Source: an uncultured Bacteroidales bacterium
Lineage (GTDB): Bacteria; Bacteroidota; Bacteroidia; Bacteroidales; Bacteroidaceae
Assembly (NCBI GenBank): GCA_902775375.1
Contig: CACYLU010000019.1
Coordinates: 1 to 37,224 of the forward strand
Direction of reading: 5' to 3'
Length of the DNA: 37,224 bases
The position numbers and the translations under genes were made by a program. Below the pieces are notes generated by a model, which saw only the letters and a list, made by a program, of their open reading frames with translations, was not told where the DNA came from and did no database searches. How positions within the stretch are numbered: the first letter of the stretch is position 1; each line of letters begins with the position of its first letter. Positions 25,847 to 33,622 of the stretch are shown here, piece by piece.

Positions 25847-27121
25847 ATGCTTATGGCACATTTCTGTTTCATGGTATTTGGTAGTAGGGGCGATGTTCAA
25901 CCCATGGTAGCTGTTGCAGCTCAATTAGTAAAAATGGGACATCGGGCAACACTCTGTACAGGAGGACGTTTCAAGAAGATGATAGAGGATCAAGGCATTA
26001 TCTTTCAGGAAACGGCCCTTGACCTGATGGAGCTGGCTGACTCCTCTGAGGGAAAACGTGTTTTCCAAGCACCCATGAAGAACATGTCATTGGCACGCCG
26101 CTTATTAATATATTATATCTTGCCCCGATTCAGGACTTCACTAAGCCAATGCTATGAAGCAGCAAAAGATGCCGATATCATCATCTATCATCCTAAGGTG
26201 TTTGGAGCTGTTGATATGGCAGAACAGTTAGGTATTCCATGTGTAGTAATGCCTGCTGTGCCCATCATCTATCCTGTTAAGGAGTTTCCCAATTTAGGAC
26301 TAACTACACGGTCATTAGGTCATTGGCTTAATAGACTATCCTACAAAGTGAACAATTGGGCTGAAGGATCTTATATCCAGGAGGTGAATAATTTCCGCAA
26401 GACAGACCTTCAACTTCCTTCAAGAAAAGCAGGTGTTTATGCCCGATTTAGGAGAGGGAAGGAAATACCCATACTCTATCCGTTTAGTAAGTTGCTGTTT
26501 GAAACGGTACAGAGCTGGAAAGGACATGTTGAGCTATCGGGTTTTTGTTTCTTGCAGCAAGAAGAAAAACTTAACAACATCACTGAAGATTTTCTGAAAG
26601 AAAGTGAGAAGCCTGTGTTGGTTACTTTCGGAAGTGTGGAGATCCCACAACAGTCTGATGTTTTTCATAAATTATGTGCAGCTTTGGAGAAGACAAACAA
26701 CCGTGCTATTTGTATTGGAAGAATGGAACGTTATTTAGGTGGGAAACAACCTACTGAGTTTGTTAAATCTAATGTGCTCTTCATGCAAGAGGCTCCTTAC
26801 TTTTCCCTGTTCCCTAGGGTGAAAGGAGTAATGTTTCATGGAGGCATCGGCACGGGTTCTACAGCTCTGCAATGTGGTGTACCCTTAATACCGATACCTA
26901 TCTCAGCCGATCAACCATTCTGGGCAAAGCGTTATGAACAGATTGGTTGCTCTACAGCAACTATTCATATCAAACATAACTCAGAGGCAGACTATGTCAG
27001 AGCTATTGACGAGTTGCAAGACCCTCAACTGCTTCATAACGTAGAAAGAATGGCTGGGCTACTTCAAAAAGAAAGCGGTACGTATAATGCAGCTAATTAT
27101 TTGATTCACATAGTAAACTGA
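25847..27121 (+). CDS. GT1-type glycosyltransferase (UGT/sterol-glucosyltransferase-like)
   Basis: A 424-residue GT-B enzyme. Two ATGs are possible (25847 and 25853); both leave a short N-terminus before the first strand, FCFMVFGSRGDVQPM, whose GSRGDVQP loop is diagnostic for the group. The C-terminal half has VLVTFGSVEIPQQSD and the donor-binding stretch VMFHGGIGTGSTALQCGVP followed by PISADQPFWAKR, matching the PSPG-like HGG...Q/D motif of UDP-sugar-using GT1 enzymes. Relatives glycosylate sterols, rhamnolipids or macrolides; the acceptor cannot be read here. There is no partner gene, so it is probably a lone tailoring enzyme. It marks the left border of the accessory islet. Confidence 0.85.
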   Translation: MLMAHFCFMVFGSRGDVQPMVAVAAQLVKMGHRATLCTGGRFKKMIEDQGIIFQETALDLMELADSSEGKRVFQAPMKNMSLARRLLIYYILPRFRTSLSQCYEAAKDADIIIYHPKVFGAVDMAEQLGIPCVVMPAVPIIYPVKEFPNLGLTTRSLGHWLNRLSYKVNNWAEGSYIQEVNNFRKTDLQLPSRKAGVYARFRRGKEIPILYPFSKLLFETVQSWKGHVELSGFCFLQQEEKLNNITEDFLKESEKPVLVTFGSVEIPQQSDVFHKLCAALEKTNNRAICIGRMERYLGGKQPTEFVKSNVLFMQEAPYFSLFPRVKGVMFHGGIGTGSTALQCGVPLIPIPISADQPFWAKRYEQIGCSTATIHIKHNSEADYVRAIDELQDPQLLHNVERMAGLLQKESGTYNAANYLIHIVN

Positions 27122-27236
27122 ATATCACTAACAAAGTTTCCATATGTTATTTCATGTTTTACCTCTTTAAGTGAAGGTTAGCAAATCCGATGAAAGCCTG
27201 CCAAACGGCACTAAATGTTTGAACCGCATAATATTG

Positions 27237-27244
27237 TATCTTTG
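27237..27244 (+). promoter_or_regulatory. -7 box of small-RNA-like element 2
   Basis: TATCTTTG, preceded by TGTTTG only 15 bases upstream (27218-27221), so the -33 spacing is not ideal. It is conserved in position relative to the hairpin when compared with copy 1. Confidence 0.55.
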
Positions 27245-27248
27245 CATC

Positions 27249-27318
27249 GTTCCAATTATTGTTGGTACATTGTTATGAATGAAAAAAGGCAGCTGTCGAG
27301 ATGACAGCTGTCTTTCAT
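27249..27318 (+). ncRNA. Candidate small RNA, copy 2 (~70 nt)
   Basis: The unit repeats the layout of the element at 19719: 5' hairpin GTTCCAA/TTGGTAC (one T-T mismatch), the identical linker CATTGTTATGAATGAA, then a 13-bp terminator AAAGGCAGCTGTC/GACAGCTGTCTTT with loop GAGAT. The terminator also works on the minus strand, where six T follow it, and so probably ends the M15-peptidase operon as well. Copy 1 and copy 2 differ in loop lengths and terminators but agree in the 5' stem and linker. The function is unknown. Confidence 0.5.
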
Positions 27319-27825
27319 TTACTTCAATATAAACCCAATCTTCCTGCGATTATCCTTCGGTCTCGCTGCAAAGTGCAACCAATAGATGGTGCCTCGTCGT
27401 TCAAGGATGAGTTCATCAAACTCTTGCTTTTTCTGGTCGGCAATGTCTATCAGAATGGTCATGTAGCGGAGGGCTTGCTCCACGCCTGCACAGCGAATAT
27501 CCACAGCACAGCCTTTCATGTGGTTCGAGGTTTTACTGGGGTTCAGCCCTGCCCTCTCCATCGCTAACATGACTTGGTAGGAACGGAAGCCCTGGTTAAT
27601 CACTAAGGGCTCTACTTCTTTAGAGGTGTAGTAGTCCTCGATACTGTTCAACACATAGATGGTGTTATAGTTGAAGCGAAGTTCTTCTAACCAGTCCTCA
27701 CAAAGGTGAATCAGGTTTTCTACCGCCTCCAACGGAGGATCGTTGTTGTCGTCAGTCTTGAAGCTCGTCTTTGTTAACTCGCCGAGCGTAAAATGCTCGG
27801 AGAGGTTCTTGGTTCTGTCTAACAT
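27319..27825 (-). CDS. M15-family zinc peptidase (peptidoglycan hydrolase-like)
   Basis: A 168-residue protein starting at the ATG at 27825 (MLDRTKNLSEHF); the longer GTG frame only translates the simple repeat upstream. The motifs are those of Peptidase_M15_3: NQGFRSYQVMLAMERAG, then SNHMKGCAVDIRC with the SxHxxGxAxD zinc ligands, and IYWLHFAA with the third His. There is no signal peptide, as in phage endolysins and their domesticated Bacteroidota relatives, which need a holin or lysis for access. It lies 47 bases after the primase-helicase gene. Such pairings recur in Bacteroidota islets of uncertain function. Confidence 0.85.
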   Translation of the reverse strand: MLDRTKNLSEHFTLGELTKTSFKTDDNNDPPLEAVENLIHLCEDWLEELRFNYNTIYVLNSIEDYYTSKEVEPLVINQGFRSYQVMLAMERAGLNPSKTSNHMKGCAVDIRCAGVEQALRYMTILIDIADQKKQEFDELILERRGTIYWLHFAARPKDNRRKIGFILK

Positions 27826-27840
27826 AATTAAAAATAATAA

Positions 27841-27869
27841 ATGTGATGAGGTGATGTGGTGATGTGGTG
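27841..27869 (+). repeat. 29-nt repeat, copy A
   Basis: A GTGAT/GTGGT-type 29-mer beginning ATGTGATGAGGTGATGTG. It is identical, base for base, to the 29-mer at 36484-36512, and its reverse complement is at 36305-36333. It sits in the gap between the primase-helicase stop and the M15 start. Confidence 0.9.
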
Positions 27870-27872
27870 GTG

Positions 27873-30326
27873 TCACCCAATTGTTTTGCCAGTCTTACGA
27901 AAACGGGCTTTTTTGAAGCCGTTTTCCACAAATCCATCTACATCTTCTATGAGTTTATCTTCTCTGAAACGAAAGACTCTCATACGGGCTGTATTCACTT
28001 TTTCAAGATTGAAACAACGCATCACGTCCTCATAGGTGAACTCCTCAGGTAAACGATTGAAAGCATCGATGGTCTTTTGCTGGCGTTGCCGGTTCACGGC
28101 TGCATCCCTTGTCTTATCATCAAAATATTTCTCAGCCATAGCACCAAAGTAATGCTTCTGACAAGCAAACTGGATGTTGACAATCAGTTCAGCCAATCGC
28201 TGATCTGTCTCGTCTGTGCCAAATGCTCCACACCAAAATTCGCCATCTTTCTTCAGTTCGTTCCAATGACGCATGATGATGAAAGGAGCAGCAAAGTTCA
28301 CTCCATGATAGGCACAACGCTTCAGCAACATCTCGTCTGCCTTTGATTCATTGTAGGCTGCATCGGCCATACGACGTTCCGTCCATTCATAGAGGGCATC
28401 GACAATCTTTCGCAAACTCAGTTCGCCTTTGGTCTTGTCCAATTTATAGGCCCAGTCCTTCAATCGCTCATCGCTCTCATAATCAACACTGACTTCACGA
28501 GTCAGCATTTCGAAATTAGTGCTGGGCAGAGGGATGCAAGTCAATCGGGTTGCCAAGCCAGAGCCGAAGTTGCGCTCATTCACTTTCTTCTTCAAAGCCA
28601 ACGGTGTGCCCGTATAGATATAGTTCCAAGTGACGATAAAATCTTGCAATACGGAATCCACATTCGAGTAGGCTTGACCATCTTCCTCGTTATGGAAGGC
28701 TTTGAGCTCGAGACTGATTTTGTCAATCCACGAACCTCCCTTCTGGAGGCACAGGGTATTGTCCAACTCGGTGTCAAAGGTCAGCATGTGGAGTTGCATC
28801 TGCTCGCCATCCACCATCTCGACAGAGTTCACCATATCCTGAATGAACTGGGCGTTACTGGTTCTGGCTGGGTGAATCCTCACCACCACCTTCGGCTTCT
28901 GGGGTTTCTCCTTGTTGGCACCTTTGGTTTTCATCAGTTCTCGATAGGCATTGATGGCTTTCTTGCCCTCCTTGTCGGCTTCGACTATGGGCAGCGAAAG
29001 CAGTTTGAACAGCCTCGTAGCGAAACTCTTACCACTGGCTGGGTCGCCCTCGATGATCACTGATGAGTTGAGTCGCCTCAATTCCTCTGGTCGGTGATAA
29101 AACCTGTAAGTGCATCTTGTCATCAGGGTCATCAGCAACGAACCAGCCACGAAGAAGGCTGCCGTAAACTGGTTTTGCTTCAAGCCTTTGGTAACATCCT
29201 TCAGCAAGGGATAGTACTCGAAGAGAGATTCTATCTCCTTGCCCCACAACCACAGCTTCTGTTCTATGCCGTCATCTAATTGAGAATTGATAGTTGATAA
29301 TTGATAATTATCACCAGCTGCACCAGTCTTGATCAAGGCATCTTGCAGTCTCTTGGGCAGGGTCTTATACATCTTATAGCCCAAAGCACTACGCACGGTG
29401 CATGCCACATCTTCGTTGCGTTCTTGCACGATTTCAGCCACAAAAGGTGTCTGTCGGAGAATCTGCTCGATAAGCACAGGGTTGTTGTCCGTGATGTATC
29501 GCAGATGGTCAGCCAATAGCAATGATGTGCGATGCCTGTCACCTTGTTTCACTTTTTCCTCCCCCAACCACGCATCAACAATCTGTGAATAAGGGATATC
29601 ATGGTAGGTCAGCTCTCCCACTTCAGTTGCAGCCAACGCTCCGCTGTCATTAGCCACCTGCCCACTTGTTGCAGGGGCAACATTATGATTTTCATCATAC
29701 TTATTAGTGCCATCATCAGTATGGTTAACAGGATTACTGTGGCCATCGCGATACTGAGCATTGTATTTCTCAGCAAATTCTTTATTTTCATAAGTAAATA
29801 ATTCTTGGTCAATAAACTGGATATCTTCTTCCTTGCAGACAAACGCCATACGGCTCGCATCCTTGCCACTTTCATCGGCTTCCACACCTAACAACTTAGC
29901 CATTTCTATTTGATTATCTGCTAAGTTACCCCATGCTAAGTTGGCTTTGAAAACCACCTTGATGCCTTTGCCAGAGGGAGTGATATAGATGAACAGAATG
30001 CCCCACTTCTCAAAATCGATGTTTGACATCCACTCGTCAATCAGCTCTTTCGGATGCTCCACATGGTCGATGTCGAGCACCACCAAACCTGTCAGCCTTG
30101 TGGCTGACTGTTTGCGCCACGCTCCTTTCTTGCCACTCTTGGAGGTGGTCTCGTCAAACATAGCCTGGAAAATCAAGGCTGGCAGTTTGCGCTTGAGTTC
30201 GGCATTGCCAGATTGACGGAAACCGTCAATCATGGCATTGCTCTCTTTGTCTCTTACCAGTTGGTAGAACAGTTGTTCGTCAACTGGTATCGTTGGATTA
30301 AAAAAGTTTCTTTGTAAACAAAACAT
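27873..30326 (-). CDS. Primase-helicase fusion (VirE_N / BT4734-like N-terminus + DUF3987)
   Basis: An 817-residue protein. The N-terminal 190 residues match the VirE_N/BT4734 domain, regarded as a PrimPol-like fold: GLVVLDIDHVE (acidic pair, 85-88) and ITPSGKGIKVVFK (118-123), then DASRMAFVC. Residues about 230-330 form a helical spacer (PriCT-like). DUF3987 follows, an AAA/helicase-like ATPase with Walker A GDPASGKS at 427-434, a Walker-B-like HMLTFDTELDNT, and an arginine region GSGLATRLTCIPLP. The C-terminus has a winged-helix look (FTYEDVMRCFNLEKVNTARMRVF). It probably primes or unwinds DNA for a mobile element. It lies 11 bases after the SSB-like gene, in a long minus-strand operon. Confidence 0.85.
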   Translation of the reverse strand: MFCLQRNFFNPTIPVDEQLFYQLVRDKESNAMIDGFRQSGNAELKRKLPALIFQAMFDETTSKSGKKGAWRKQSATRLTGLVVLDIDHVEHPKELIDEWMSNIDFEKWGILFIYITPSGKGIKVVFKANLAWGNLADNQIEMAKLLGVEADESGKDASRMAFVCKEEDIQFIDQELFTYENKEFAEKYNAQYRDGHSNPVNHTDDGTNKYDENHNVAPATSGQVANDSGALAATEVGELTYHDIPYSQIVDAWLGEEKVKQGDRHRTSLLLADHLRYITDNNPVLIEQILRQTPFVAEIVQERNEDVACTVRSALGYKMYKTLPKRLQDALIKTGAAGDNYQLSTINSQLDDGIEQKLWLWGKEIESLFEYYPLLKDVTKGLKQNQFTAAFFVAGSLLMTLMTRCTYRFYHRPEELRRLNSSVIIEGDPASGKSFATRLFKLLSLPIVEADKEGKKAINAYRELMKTKGANKEKPQKPKVVVRIHPARTSNAQFIQDMVNSVEMVDGEQMQLHMLTFDTELDNTLCLQKGGSWIDKISLELKAFHNEEDGQAYSNVDSVLQDFIVTWNYIYTGTPLALKKKVNERNFGSGLATRLTCIPLPSTNFEMLTREVSVDYESDERLKDWAYKLDKTKGELSLRKIVDALYEWTERRMADAAYNESKADEMLLKRCAYHGVNFAAPFIIMRHWNELKKDGEFWCGAFGTDETDQRLAELIVNIQFACQKHYFGAMAEKYFDDKTRDAAVNRQRQQKTIDAFNRLPEEFTYEDVMRCFNLEKVNTARMRVFRFREDKLIEDVDGFVENGFKKARFRKTGKTIG
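29277..29311. repeat. AATTGATAATTGA-type repeat captured in a coding frame
   Basis: A (G)ATAATTGATA-type simple repeat translated in the linker before the ATPase as NYQLSTINSQLDD (residues about 339-350). Runs of this kind are usually intergenic in Bacteroidota genomes, so here one seems to have been inserted in frame into a tolerant linker. Confidence 0.65.
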
Positions 30327-30337
30327 TTTCTTTGTGT

Positions 30338-30625
30338 TTAGATTGTTTGAATATCAGAGATATAAAAGGTATTCTCATGGCGATCGTTGTTGTCGCCCCA
30401 GGTGCGATGGCGCCAATTGCCCCGTACTACATAGAGCACTCCTTCTTGAAAGACGGTCTCACGGTTCTTGCTGGCATAGTCGCCTGCCATCTCTCCATAG
30501 AAGGTGTCGCCACCCTGCTTCATCACCAAGCCACGGCTCTTGAAATATTCTGTAGTTCCGTCCTGTTTCTGGTACTGGCGCTCAGCGTATGCGCCTACCG
30601 CAACGATAGTTACAATCTTCTCCAT
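30338..30625 (-). CDS. Small OB-fold-like protein, possible SSB
   Basis: A 95-residue protein starting at the ATG at 30625 (MEKIVTIVAVGAYAER). The pattern of beta strands, VTIVAVGAYAERQYQKQDG, EYFKSRGLVMKQGGDTFYGEM, and VLYVVRGNWRHRTWGDN, suits a single OB fold with exposed aromatic residues, as in single-stranded-DNA-binding proteins. It lies between a 114-residue protein and the primase-helicase, where an SSB would be expected. It lacks a clear acidic SSB tail. Family membership is inferred from shape and context only. Confidence 0.5.
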   Translation of the reverse strand: MEKIVTIVAVGAYAERQYQKQDGTTEYFKSRGLVMKQGGDTFYGEMAGDYASKNRETVFQEGVLYVVRGNWRHRTWGDNNDRHENTFYISDIQTI

Positions 30626-30629
30626 AAGT

Positions 30630-30974
30630 TTAATACAGTTTAATGTTGTTCTTGTCCATCTCTCCGTTCTCGATCTTGTCGAACAGTATCTCAGTAACAT
30701 ACTGCAGGTTGTCATCCATCACCTTGCAAGCACATACAGCACCTACCCTCTTGCTTACCGAGCTGAAGAACTTCAGTTTGTTCTCGCTCTCCTTCAGCCA
30801 GCCGTTCTCATGGTAGCAGATAACACGGTTCTTGGGATTCTTAGGGCTCTTGCGGTTCCAGGACTTGAAAATAATCTTGCCTGCTTCCTTGTCATAATGC
30901 AGAGACCCCTCCACGTACTTGCCATTCTTAATGGCCTTCAGATTTTCCTCTGAAATTTCAATAAACTTTTTCAT
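30630..30974 (-). CDS. Uncharacterised islet protein, 114 residues
   Basis: Starts at the ATG at 30974 (MKKFIEISEENL) and ends 4 bases before the next start, so it is translationally coupled to the SSB-like gene. A Lys-rich, mixed alpha/beta protein with FKSWNRKSPKNPKNR (basic patch, likely nucleic-acid contact) and a single VCACKV stretch. No family is recognised. Confidence 0.6.
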   Translation of the reverse strand: MKKFIEISEENLKAIKNGKYVEGSLHYDKEAGKIIFKSWNRKSPKNPKNRVICYHENGWLKESENKLKFFSSVSKRVGAVCACKVMDDNLQYVTEILFDKIENGEMDKNNIKLY

Positions 30975-31072
30975 AAACGAATCTTTTGTGAGCATCCGAA
31001 AAGCAAAGTTTTAGTTTGAGCTCAATTATATCCGGATACCTTTCTTCGCTCATCATAGACTCGGGTTAATAA

Positions 31073-31522
31073 TTATTTGATTATATTATTCTTTACGACT
31101 CTTTTCTTGCCATATTTTCTTAACATATACTTCATGTGTTCGCTGAATGTCAGTTCTGCCATGTTGTCCTCAATTACTGAGCAAAGCACCCTGAATTGGC
31201 GTTTTGCCACTATGGCCTTGAATTCCATCTTATGCCCTGTCAATATGAACACCAGTGCAGCATAGGTCATCGCAGCACGATCCACGGGATGATACACATG
31301 CAGCAACTTCTCCGCCTTAATCATGCCATTTTCCGTCAGCCAAAGCTTCAGCAGATTCTTCATCATGGTGAGTGGAAGTGTCATCTCCCAATCGGCAATC
31401 CTCTCTGCCCCACCCGTCTTGTCAACCCAAGGCATCAACCAACGAACTACCTGTTCCAAGGTGTATTCACCATTCTCATCATGTGCCATAGCCACCAGAT
31501 TCTTTTCTAATTTCTTTTTCAT
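31073..31522 (-). CDS. Uncharacterised islet protein, 149 residues
   Basis: Starts at the ATG at 31522 (MKKKLEKNLVAMAH). Predicted all-helical, with a tryptophan-rich N-terminal third (VVRWLMPWVDKTGG, ADWEMTLPLTMM) and a basic C-terminus (MLRKYGKKRVVK). No signal peptide or known motif. It has the same strand as the replication-like genes but is separated from the next gene by 98 bases, so it could belong to the same operon or stand alone. Confidence 0.55.
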   Translation of the reverse strand: MKKKLEKNLVAMAHDENGEYTLEQVVRWLMPWVDKTGGAERIADWEMTLPLTMMKNLLKLWLTENGMIKAEKLLHVYHPVDRAAMTYAALVFILTGHKMEFKAIVAKRQFRVLCSVIEDNMAELTFSEHMKYMLRKYGKKRVVKNNIIK

Positions 31523-31544
31523 AAACCAATACATAAAAAAATTA

Positions 31545-31577
31545 CACCAGCGAAATCCGTCGTGGAAATCACTGGTG
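31545..31577. repeat. Inverted repeat CACCAG...CTGGTG upstream of the 149-residue gene
   Basis: A 6-bp stem with a 21-base loop that itself holds the near palindrome GAAATCC/GGAAATC. It is in the promoter region of the minus-strand gene, so it may be an operator or part of a leader. Confidence 0.4.
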
Positions 31578-31664
31578 CAAATATTCTGGATTACTTTTTA
31601 TGTCTGCAAGAAATCTTGGAAGAAAGTTACGAATGTAAAATACTGAAAATCAAGTTGTTCCAAG

Positions 31665-31709
31665 ATTTCCTTGATTTTCCTAAAAGAAATTCAAGGAAAA
31701 TCAGGAAAT
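31665..31709. repeat. Long foldback overlapping the end of the coiled-coil gene
   Basis: ATTTCCTTGATTTTCCT pairs with AGGAAAATCAGGAAAT around a 12-base loop, one bulged base. It covers the stop codon of the 253-residue gene. There is no T-run on the minus strand directly after it, so it is not a classical terminator. Confidence 0.6.
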
Positions 31710-32462
31710 ATATCTCTTCAGTAGCCCTTCAAATATGCCCATTAAGACCTTTTGCTCTTGGCTGGATGACCTGTCACTCAGCTTGGCCGAGAGAGTTTTC
31801 TTGCTGGGATAGTATTCGTTGAAAGCAAAAAGCATATCTGCAATTTGTAGCGTAGGAGCATTGATTACATTCATTCTGAACACATGACCTAAAAAGAAAC
31901 ATATTTTGGTGACCTGCGTATTATGCAAATTGCCACCCAGAAACTCACTCAGTTTGTCAGTATGTTCAGAAGCCAATACATCTAAGGCTTTGCAGAAGCA
32001 ATCTGCATTAATAATGTAGATATAAGTAGAAGCATGTCCCTTGGCTCGGCAATCTATTGTCTGACCGTTCTTAGATGCTGCAAGTCGGATAATGGCTTTC
32101 GCCCTATCAAAAAAAGTTTCAGTTTTGATTGGTGGAGCAACTATGGGCACAGGTGTTTCAAGAGGTTTTGCAGGCAAATTAATCTTACCCATGTCCTGAT
32201 CATCCTTTTTGATATCAACATTGCCAGACACATTCAACGATACAAGAGGTCCTTTTCTGGACAAGGCATCTATATAATCTTGGTGAACTTGGTTTATGCT
32301 TTTCTCGATAGCCAGTTCTCTTTCAAGTTTCTCACAATGCTGGCACTTCTGGTTGTATTTGACAGCATCACCATCTATTCTTTCTTGCAACTGTTTGATG
32401 GTAGCTGTATGCTGGTCGATGATACTTTGTAGATTCATCACCATCGACGGCTTTTTAGTCAT
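31701..32462 (-). CDS. Uncharacterised coiled-coil protein
   Basis: A 253-residue protein of unknown function. Residues about 10-75 form a coiled coil (LQSIIDQHTATIKQLQERID, then a CQHC pair in QKCQHCEKLERELAIEK that could bind metal), followed by a Pro-rich linker (LPAKPLETPVPIVAPP) and a globular C-terminal domain (TFFDRAKAIIRLAASKNGQ to the end) with helices. Only one CxxC is present, so a zinc site would need a dimer. It is upstream of the replication-like genes on the same strand and downstream of the restriction-modification operon. Confidence 0.5.
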   Translation of the reverse strand: MTKKPSMVMNLQSIIDQHTATIKQLQERIDGDAVKYNQKCQHCEKLERELAIEKSINQVHQDYIDALSRKGPLVSLNVSGNVDIKKDDQDMGKINLPAKPLETPVPIVAPPIKTETFFDRAKAIIRLAASKNGQTIDCRAKGHASTYIYIINADCFCKALDVLASEHTDKLSEFLGGNLHNTQVTKICFFLGHVFRMNVINAPTLQIADMLFAFNEYYPSKKTLSAKLSDRSSSQEQKVLMGIFEGLLKRYIS

Positions 32463-32536
32463 GTAAATTAATCATGTATAAAATGTATAACTCGTGATTA
32501 TAAAGAAAGAGGGTGGCACTAATAGTAAACAAAGAG

Positions 32537-32653
32537 CCCATTGAACTGCATTTTCCCCGCGCTACTTTGAAAACCACCAGTGCTCACACCTCTAGAGTGC
32601 GAGCTGGAAGCCTTCGCGTTCGCGGGTTCGTAATTAAATTGCAGTTCAATGGG
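32537..32653. other. 117-bp GC-rich foldback element (MITE or structured RNA candidate)
   Basis: 14-bp perfect terminal inverted repeats CCCATTGAACTGCA / TGCAGTTCAATGGG enclose a second stem CCCGCG/CGCGGG and an inner hairpin CCA-GCTC-CAC / GTG-GAGC-TGG around CTCTAGA. Its GC content is far above the surrounding AT-rich DNA. It is non-coding and lies between the coiled-coil gene and dpnA. No target-site duplication is visible. Confidence 0.6.
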
Positions 32654-32735
32654 AACCGAACACTTTAGCTCTATTATGCTATATGTATTTTTTGCAAAAT
32701 TAAGTCTTTTCTCTCATACTTCAAAATTTTAATAA

Positions 32736-33617
32736 TTATAACAAGAATGGCAAAGACTCATCGCTGAGAGGTTCACTAACCCCAAACAATGATGGCTGAG
32801 CTTCACTTTTCACTATATCAGCTATCTTATTCCGATATTTGTAATAAGTTTTAATATTTCCAATTTCTTCACGTCGGGCTTTACTAATAGCAACAAATTT
32901 TTCCTCACGCTCGATACCTAAGAAACGTCTTTCAAGTAAATTTGCTGCTATACCTGTAGTGCTACTTCCAGCAAAAGGATCGAGGATCCAGGCGCCCTTT
33001 TGAGTAGAAGCCATAATAATTCTAGAGAGCACACACAAAGGTTTTTGCGTTGGATGTTTTCCACAAGTTTTCTCCCATTGAGCAATCGCAGGTAGATTCC
33101 ATACATCACGCATTTGCTTATCGCCATTAATTAGCTTCATTAATTCATAGTTATAAAAATGAGCAACTTTCTCTCTTTTCCTTGCCCATATTATAAATTC
33201 AGTAGAATATGTAAAATAGCGACATGAAATATTAGGTGGCGGATTCGTTTTAGCCCACGTTATCACATTCAGAATCTTAAAATCCAATGATGATAGCGCA
33301 TTGGCTACAGAAAAGATATTGTGATATGTGCCACTAATCCAAATTGTACCGTTATCTTTTAGTTTCTCTCTACAAAGAGAAATCCAGTTCAAATTGAATT
33401 CATTAATTTCTTCAGAGGCCATTCCTTTATCCCATTCGCCTTTATCTACACACACTACCTTGCCGCTTTGAATTGAAATACCACCATTTGATAAGAAATA
33501 AGGAGGGTCGGCAAATATCATGTCAAACTTGAAATCGAATTGGGGCAGCAATTCAAATGTATCGCCATGAAGCAAGTTGAAGTCGTGTTCAGGAGATTTA
33601 TAGTAGGCATTAATCAT
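32736..33617 (-). CDS. dpnA: DpnA-like adenine methyltransferase (second methylase of a DpnII system)
   Basis: A 293-residue beta-class amino-methyltransferase: the catalytic DPPY comes early (37-40 in MIFADPPYFLSNGG) and the AdoMet motif DPFAGSSTTGIAA late, with GKHPTQKPLCVLSRII between, as in DpnA. The prototype methylates GATC adenine, including on single-stranded DNA, which protects incoming DNA during transformation. It is the last gene of the restriction-modification operon, 5 bases after the nuclease gene. The assignment rests on order and motif layout; stand-alone solitary methylases share these motifs. Confidence 0.85.
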   Translation of the reverse strand: MINAYYKSPEHDFNLLHGDTFELLPQFDFKFDMIFADPPYFLSNGGISIQSGKVVCVDKGEWDKGMASEEINEFNLNWISLCREKLKDNGTIWISGTYHNIFSVANALSSLDFKILNVITWAKTNPPPNISCRYFTYSTEFIIWARKREKVAHFYNYELMKLINGDKQMRDVWNLPAIAQWEKTCGKHPTQKPLCVLSRIIMASTQKGAWILDPFAGSSTTGIAANLLERRFLGIEREEKFVAISKARREEIGNIKTYYKYRNKIADIVKSEAQPSLFGVSEPLSDESLPFLL

Positions 33618-33622
33618 CGCAA

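Noticed and set aside
27301-27567. Plus-strand frame antisense to the M15 peptidase
   Set aside because: The zinc-motif protein on the minus strand is clear; this frame begins inside the terminator and has no domain.
31665-31709. Intrinsic terminator for the coiled-coil gene
   Set aside because: The foldback covers the stop codon and is not followed by a T-run on the minus strand.
32537-32653. Integron attC site
   Set aside because: The outer arms do not contain the RYYYAAC/GTTRRRY core boxes and no integron integrase is present.
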